From NCBI RefSeq assembly GCF_000238255.3, contig NZ_CP011039.1, positions 793,001 through 857,000 of the forward strand: a stretch of 64,000 nucleotides of DNA. The letters run 5' to 3'. Positions 59,909 to 64,000 of the stretch are shown piece after piece. A model generated the notes under the pieces. The model was not told where the DNA came from, did no database searches, and saw nothing but the letters and a program-made list of their open reading frames with translations. The position numbers and the translations under genes were made by a program. Source of the stretch: Pseudoalteromonas spongiae UST010723-006 (GTDB lineage Bacteria; Pseudomonadota; Gammaproteobacteria; Enterobacterales; Alteromonadaceae). Numbering within the stretch: position 1 is the stretch's first letter; the number at the start of each line of letters is the position of its first letter.

Positions 59909-60568
59909 ATGAAAATAGATCAGCGTGATATTTTTCTTTCCTCAGAAGGGGATAAGTGGTTTGAACGGAATAAACAAGTTTATAGTGAGACTCATGAAGA
60001 CAAGGTAATCGATTTTATTAAAGCACAGGAGTTGACCCCTAAACGTGTACTTGAGATTGGTTGTGCGAGTGGTCTAAGGCTTCATTCTTTGTACAAGGAG
60101 TTCGGTTCGGACGGGTACGGCGTAGATCCGTCATCTTTCGCAATTGAAACTGGTAAAAAAAATTATCCACATTTACATTTGTCGGTTGCGACAGCTGATT
60201 CAATTGATTTCGAAAAAGACAGTTTTGATTTTGTAATTCTTGGCTTTTGTCTCTATCTATGTGACAGAGAAGATTTATTTACCATTGCAGCAAAGGTTGA
60301 TAAGGTTTTGAAGAATGGTGGGTATATTATTATTCAAGACTTTCTTCCTCCTTACCCTTATAAAAATAAATATAGCCACTGTGAAGGGCTATATAGTTAC
60401 AAATTTGATCATAGTAGAATGTTTACATGGAATCCGCTTTATTCGACGCTAGCAACAGATATTTCTACTCACTCTGCGCGTGAATTGAGAACAGATGTAG
60501 ATGAGCGTGTAGGTATAAGCTTACTATATAAACAAATCGACGATGCATATCCAAATAAGCAAAAATAG
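59909..60568 (+). CDS. Class I SAM-dependent methyltransferase
   Basis: Product of 219 residues with the SAM-binding motif I VLEIGCASG (47-55), an acidic motif II region (GYGVDPSS), FDFVILGFCL and the post-motif KNGGYIIIQDF. ATG 59909 is used; a TTG 18 nt upstream would overlap the Maf stop. Lying between Maf and pseG, it could methylate the glycan or an intermediate. No substrate can be read from the sequence. The stop is directly followed by the pseG ATG. Confidence 0.82.
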   Translation: MKIDQRDIFLSSEGDKWFERNKQVYSETHEDKVIDFIKAQELTPKRVLEIGCASGLRLHSLYKEFGSDGYGVDPSSFAIETGKKNYPHLHLSVATADSIDFEKDSFDFVILGFCLYLCDREDLFTIAAKVDKVLKNGGYIIIQDFLPPYPYKNKYSHCEGLYSYKFDHSRMFTWNPLYSTLATDISTHSARELRTDVDERVGISLLYKQIDDAYPNKQK

Positions 60569-61627
60569 ATGCACATAGCGATTAGAGTTGACTCGTCAAG
60601 TCAAATTGGTGCGGGGCATGTTATGCGCTGTCTTAACTTAGCTCGTTGCTTTCGTGAGCATGGTCACACAATCGCATTTGTATGCAGAGATTTGCCCGGT
60701 AATTTAACCCCCTTTTTGAAGAGTCTTGAATTTGAGGTGGTTACACTGCACAATCAAGAGCCATCATCTTCTCAGTTACTTTCTTCATATGAAAACTGGA
60801 TAGGGGTAAGTTGGCAACAAGATGCTAAACAGTTTTGTTCATATAATCTGCAGGTTGATATAGTAATTGTTGATAATTATGCCCTTGATTATAAATGGCA
60901 GTCACAAGTGCAGCAGCATTTTAATTGTAAAATGGTTGCAATCGATGATTTAAAAAGACGACATGTTGCCGATGTGGTAATTGACCAAACTCTTAATTGC
61001 ACACCTGCCGCTTATTCCGACTCTGACAGCAGGTGTATCTTAACGGGCACAAGATACGCAATGCTCAATCCAAAGCTGCTAAATTATCGTAACACTGTGA
61101 CTAAATCTTCACTTGATGGTTTTCTCAGAGTGCTAATTAGTTTTGGAGCAAGTGATGAGCCTAACGGTACATTGCGTGTATTACAAACCCTGGTTGCAGC
61201 TCGCATTAATTTTCAGGCAACAGTCTTATTAAGACCTAGTGCAATAAACTATCAATTGGTTAAAGAGTTTGTAAACAGATACCCTAAGTTTATTAAACAT
61301 TTTGACCATATTGATAATATGGCAGAAATTATGATAGAACACGATGTTGCAATAGGTGCCGCTGGATCTTCATGTTGGGAGCGTGCTTGTATCGGGTTAC
61401 CAAGCATAATCGTGCCCATTGCTGATAATCAGCGCGATATTTGTGATGCCCTTGCTTTAGAGAACATTGCGATTCAAATTAAACTTGAACAAATAGAAGA
61501 TAAACTCCCTTTCGCGGTATCTGAACTGATTGAAAAATATGATGATTTGAAGTTTAATGGCCTAAAAATTTGTGACGCCAAAGGGGTTGAGCAGATATAT
61601 AATAAGGTAATGGAAGCGATAGGTTGA
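60569..61627 (+). CDS. pseG: UDP-sugar hydrolase PseG (pseudaminic acid pathway)
   Basis: Releases UDP from UDP-2,4-diacetamido-2,4,6-trideoxy-L-altrose, the fourth step of CMP-pseudaminic acid synthesis. The 352 residues have the N-terminal RVDSSSQIGAGHVMR with H17, the residue shown to be catalytic in Campylobacter PseG, and a C-terminal half resembling the MurG-type UDP site (LISFGASDEPNGT, GAAGSSCWERACIGLPSI). It abuts the methyltransferase and overlaps the formyltransferase by 4 nt. Confidence 0.92.
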   Translation: MHIAIRVDSSSQIGAGHVMRCLNLARCFREHGHTIAFVCRDLPGNLTPFLKSLEFEVVTLHNQEPSSSQLLSSYENWIGVSWQQDAKQFCSYNLQVDIVIVDNYALDYKWQSQVQQHFNCKMVAIDDLKRRHVADVVIDQTLNCTPAAYSDSDSRCILTGTRYAMLNPKLLNYRNTVTKSSLDGFLRVLISFGASDEPNGTLRVLQTLVAARINFQATVLLRPSAINYQLVKEFVNRYPKFIKHFDHIDNMAEIMIEHDVAIGAAGSSCWERACIGLPSIIVPIADNQRDICDALALENIAIQIKLEQIEDKLPFAVSELIEKYDDLKFNGLKICDAKGVEQIYNKVMEAIG

Positions 61628-62211
61628 AAGTACTCTTTTTAGGCACTGAAAAAACTGCGGTGTATCAATGGTTAAAGCATTTCGATTACGAGTTGCTTTT
61701 TACATCCACTGCTATAAGCATTGAAAAAGTAATCCAAATCGAGCCTGATTTTATCGTTAGTCATGGTTATCGCCACATTATTGGACCAGATATTGTTGCT
61801 GAGTATTTTGGTAAAATAATTAACTTACACATTAGTTATTTACCTTGGAACAAAGGTGCAGATCCAAATTTTTGGAGCTTTTACGATAATACGCCAAAGG
61901 GCGTAACTATTCATCTAGTTGATGATAAGCTGGATACTGGTGATATTTTGGCACAATGTGAACTTGACTTTAATTTACAAAAAGAGACACTAGCATCATC
62001 ATACGCGATACTGCAGAAGTCGATTTTAAATTTGTTTATTCAATCGTGGCAAGATATTGTCACTGGTAAACTTATAGCTAAACCGCAAATAGGTGTAGGT
62101 ACTTATCATAACACCTCTGACAAAAATGAGATTTTTGAAAAGCATAATATTAGTTGGGATACACGATTATGCGACATCGTACTTTTGAAAAAGCAGTTAG
62201 AACAGAAGTAG
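61624..62211 (+). CDS. Formyltransferase-fold protein, probable N-formylation of pseudaminic precursor
   Basis: Single-domain 195-residue protein of the methionyl-tRNA formyltransferase fold. The catalytic triad is visible: N67 and H69 in NLHISYLPWNKGA and D104 in LDTGDI. It lacks the C-terminal OB domain of Fmt, so it is not the housekeeping tRNA enzyme. Start is TTG overlapping the pseG stop. In the pse pathway the 4-amino group is normally acetylated by PseH; a formyltransferase at this place suggests a formyl group from formyl-tetrahydrofolate instead. Activity is inferred. Confidence 0.8.
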   Translation: MKVLFLGTEKTAVYQWLKHFDYELLFTSTAISIEKVIQIEPDFIVSHGYRHIIGPDIVAEYFGKIINLHISYLPWNKGADPNFWSFYDNTPKGVTIHLVDDKLDTGDILAQCELDFNLQKETLASSYAILQKSILNLFIQSWQDIVTGKLIAKPQIGVGTYHNTSDKNEIFEKHNISWDTRLCDIVLLKKQLEQK

Positions 62212-62364
62212 AGACAAACTAGTTCATTTCACTTGTGATATTCATATAAACTATAATCTTACTTTCCTTAGTTGCAAATCTGTCGACACTTGAATACGTC
62301 CATTCTTAGTTATATGTCTATTGTGAACTCCCCTAAATAGAAAGTGGTAGGTAAAAAAATTAGA

Positions 62365-62390
62365 TTGTGGCCACGATTAATTGACCACAA
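62365..62390. repeat. Imperfect inverted repeat between convergent genes
   Basis: A 9-nt stem with one mismatch (62365-62373 with 62382-62390) around an 8-nt loop, in the 231-nt gap between the formyltransferase and the convergent metallo-hydrolase. There is no T-run; it may still help terminate both transcripts. The rest of the gap shows nothing I can name. Confidence 0.5.
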
Positions 62391-62442
62391 CACTTATTAA
62401 CCTATAACAAAGCACAAGCGAGATTAATTGAATGACTTCTAT

Positions 62443-63759
62443 TTATTGGTGGAAGAAACAAAGGCAATGGTAGAGAGCACGCTCAAACGTATTGGGCTTT
62501 CGCTCATATTGAATGTGTGAACCGATTTCAGCATTGTTCCAATGCGCATATTTTGGACCGCGAAGTAGACGGTGAAGCAAGTTATGCTCTACCGTTAATC
62601 GAACATATGGTTGCGGTACCTGAGAGCCTTTGAATGTTTGGGTGGGCTTTTTATCAAGAGACATAGTAAAACATACTTTCTCACTTTCGATCACTAAATA
62701 AGTGGTCGACGAGTAGTTAATTTCATCAGCTTTGGATTTAAAGCGAAAATAGGAGTTTAACATTAAGTCCTCAAGCTCGTTATCATCCCAGACATCATTA
62801 TCATAGGCGAGAGGCTGTTTGGTAATGTGGTTCATATACTGCTTTAATGTTGGTACTGCCTTGGTGCTTTTTATTAACTGCTGAATAGTTAAATCGTATT
62901 TATCATGCTGATTTAACAGTAACCCCTTACAATTGCTCGGGGTGTTGGCTTCTAAATAGCAGGTGGCATCTCCTAGGCTCGGCACGCCACGATGCTCATT
63001 CATATGGGCATAACGGGAGCCTAATATATAAGTACCGGCAAATGGTGCAAAGGCTTTAGGTTTAACAAGTTCAATGAAGTTTAGCGCTTGTTGCAAAAAT
63101 TGTATTTGTTTAGCCTTTGCAGCATTGTTTTTTAGCTCGATTGAGTCAAACTGAAAACATTGTGGATAAGGGCCTGCACCAGCATAGCCGACCATTAAGA
63201 GGTCAATATCCAGTTGATCAAGACCATTCTTTAAAATTGTATGACTAGCTAATTCATAAGGACAATCATTTAAATTAAGTAAATGTTTACCTCCATGTGA
63301 AAACAGTGCTAGGGAATCAATTTGAGTGCTGCCAAATTTAGTTTCAATATGTCCACACCCCAAAAATTTTGAGCAGAGCTCTGGATTACAATTGTCAGCG
63401 GCATAAATAGTTAATTGACTACCATTCTTAAATTTATAGGGTGTAGTGTTGTTCAACTCAATGACCTCAAAACCCAATAATTCCAATTTACGTTTTAAGA
63501 ACGGGGAACTGTATTTGTGAATAAGTATAGGTTTTTTATAAGGTAATTTGTTTAATGTCGCTTCACTTAAATGGTCCGGGTGGATATGAGATACATAGAT
63601 ATAATCGTATTGAAGTAAGCTTAGCTCAGATTCAGCAAATGGTGGGTAATGATACCAACTGCCATAATATTCACCTTCCGTTAGCCATGGATCTGTTAAA
63701 ACTCGGATTTCTCCCATCTCAACAATTTGTGTTGAGCTTTGTAGGTGAGTAACGATCAT
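62443..63759 (-). CDS. MBL-fold metallo-hydrolase, CMP-Neu5Ac hydroxylase (CMAH)-like, no Rieske domain
   Basis: Product of 438 residues. The N-terminal half is a metallo-beta-lactamase fold with the metal motif HIHPDH (H58-H63) after LTDPWLTEG (22-30). The DPWLT segment, the SHxHxDHLS run, a GAGPYP segment near 195 and a C-terminal helix with LLRGPKYAHWNNAEIG resemble the matching parts of vertebrate CMP-N-acetylneuraminate hydroxylase as I recall it. That enzyme's N-terminal Rieske 2Fe-2S domain is absent. MBL fold is clear; the CMAH-like assignment is inference from motifs and from the nonulosonic acid genes nearby. Its start is 3 nt after the stop of the next minus-strand gene. Confidence 0.7.
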   Translation of the reverse strand: MIVTHLQSSTQIVEMGEIRVLTDPWLTEGEYYGSWYHYPPFAESELSLLQYDYIYVSHIHPDHLSEATLNKLPYKKPILIHKYSSPFLKRKLELLGFEVIELNNTTPYKFKNGSQLTIYAADNCNPELCSKFLGCGHIETKFGSTQIDSLALFSHGGKHLLNLNDCPYELASHTILKNGLDQLDIDLLMVGYAGAGPYPQCFQFDSIELKNNAAKAKQIQFLQQALNFIELVKPKAFAPFAGTYILGSRYAHMNEHRGVPSLGDATCYLEANTPSNCKGLLLNQHDKYDLTIQQLIKSTKAVPTLKQYMNHITKQPLAYDNDVWDDNELEDLMLNSYFRFKSKADEINYSSTTYLVIESEKVCFTMSLDKKPTQTFKGSQVPQPYVRLTVEHNLLHRLLRGPKYAHWNNAEIGSHIQYERKPNTFERALYHCLCFFHQ

Positions 63760-63762
63760 CTT

Positions 63763-64000
63763 TTAAGCCACTCGTCTGATTGCAACGGTAGGTTGTTTGC
63801 TTAAGGGGTTACTAAGCATTTCAAACTTTTTGTTTGTTTCTTTTAAAAACTCTTTCATTGCTAACGTTTCTCCAGGCCACTCTGTAGTACATGCTTCATC
63901 AAAAACAATTACACCACCAATACTAATTGAATCCGAGAGTAACTTTAATGCAGCACGAGTTGGCTCGTATAAATCAAAATCTAAGTAAGCAAAAGAAATT
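63763..64000 (-). CDS. TylF-like methyltransferase, C-terminal part (cut by window edge)
   Basis: The minus strand reads in frame from the window edge for 78 complete codons to a TAA at 63763-63765. The peptide begins FAYLDFDLYEPTRAAL, followed by SISIGGVIVFDE and WPGETLAMKEF, the C-terminal metal/SAM region of TylF/MycF-type macrocin O-methyltransferases (D-x-D-L-Y motif). It lies 3 nt upstream of the CMAH-like gene on the same strand, so the two form an operon. The 5' end is outside the window. Confidence 0.82.
   Translation of the reverse strand, partial: ISFAYLDFDLYEPTRAALKLLSDSISIGGVIVFDEACTTEWPGETLAMKEFLKETNKKFEMLSNPLSKQPTVAIRRVA

Noticed and set aside
62212..62442. Possible insertion-sequence relic between the convergent operons
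   Set aside because: Only one short imperfect inverted repeat is present, with no target duplication and no transposase-like reading frame.

Overview
The window looks like a chromosomal segment of a marine gammaproteobacterium of the Alteromonadales, most like Pseudoalteromonas or a close relative. The evidence is an AT-leaning base composition, the conserved order ygfZ-sdhE-ygfX / nadB / rpoE-rseABC-lepA-lepB-rnc-era-recO-pdxJ / barA / rlmD-relA-mazG-pyrG-eno, and a Vibrio-like polar flagellar locus (flgT, flgO and flgP-type genes, cheV-cheR next to flgB, several flagellins, flaG-fliD-fliS). This assignment is inferred from gene order and protein sequence, not from a database search.

Bases 1-30,500 are housekeeping DNA: slyD and ygfZ; the sdhE-ygfX pair; nadB; the envelope-stress operon rpoE-rseABC with a candidate sigma-E promoter; lepA-lepB-rnc-era-recO-pdxJ; the hybrid kinase barA; rlmD-relA-mazG; pyrG and eno; a 15-copy heptamer repeat; mutH; an intergenic region with two DnaA-box-like dyads; rppH-ptsP; a TauE/SafE permease; lgt-thyA; and galU.

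Bases 30,600-57,800 are flagellar. They begin with three tandem FlgO-family lipoproteins and a tRNA-Arg(CCU). Next come flgT facing flgP, then flgA, flgM and flgN on the minus strand, cheV-cheR, flgBCD, flgE, flgFGHI, flgJKL, six flagellin genes, and flaG-fliD-fliS-fliT. The promoters can be read directly. Sites of the sigma-54 type (GG-N10-GC) precede flgP, flgB, flgF, flgJ and the first flagellin. Sites of the sigma-28 type (TAAA-N15-GYCGATAW) precede flgM and flagellins 2 to 6. This is the class III/IV hierarchy known from Vibrio. The flagellins arose by duplication and mosaic exchange, and two of them encode identical proteins.

Bases 57,780-64,000 hold a flagellin glycosylation locus: a Maf-type glycosyltransferase, a methyltransferase, PseG, and a small formyltransferase that may take the place of PseH and give an N-formylated pseudaminic acid. 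On the opposite strand lie a metallo-beta-lactamase-fold protein resembling the non-Rieske part of CMP-Neu5Ac hydroxylase (CMAH) and the 3' end of a TylF-like methyltransferase cut by the window edge. This glycan-modification block is the least ordinary part of the window.
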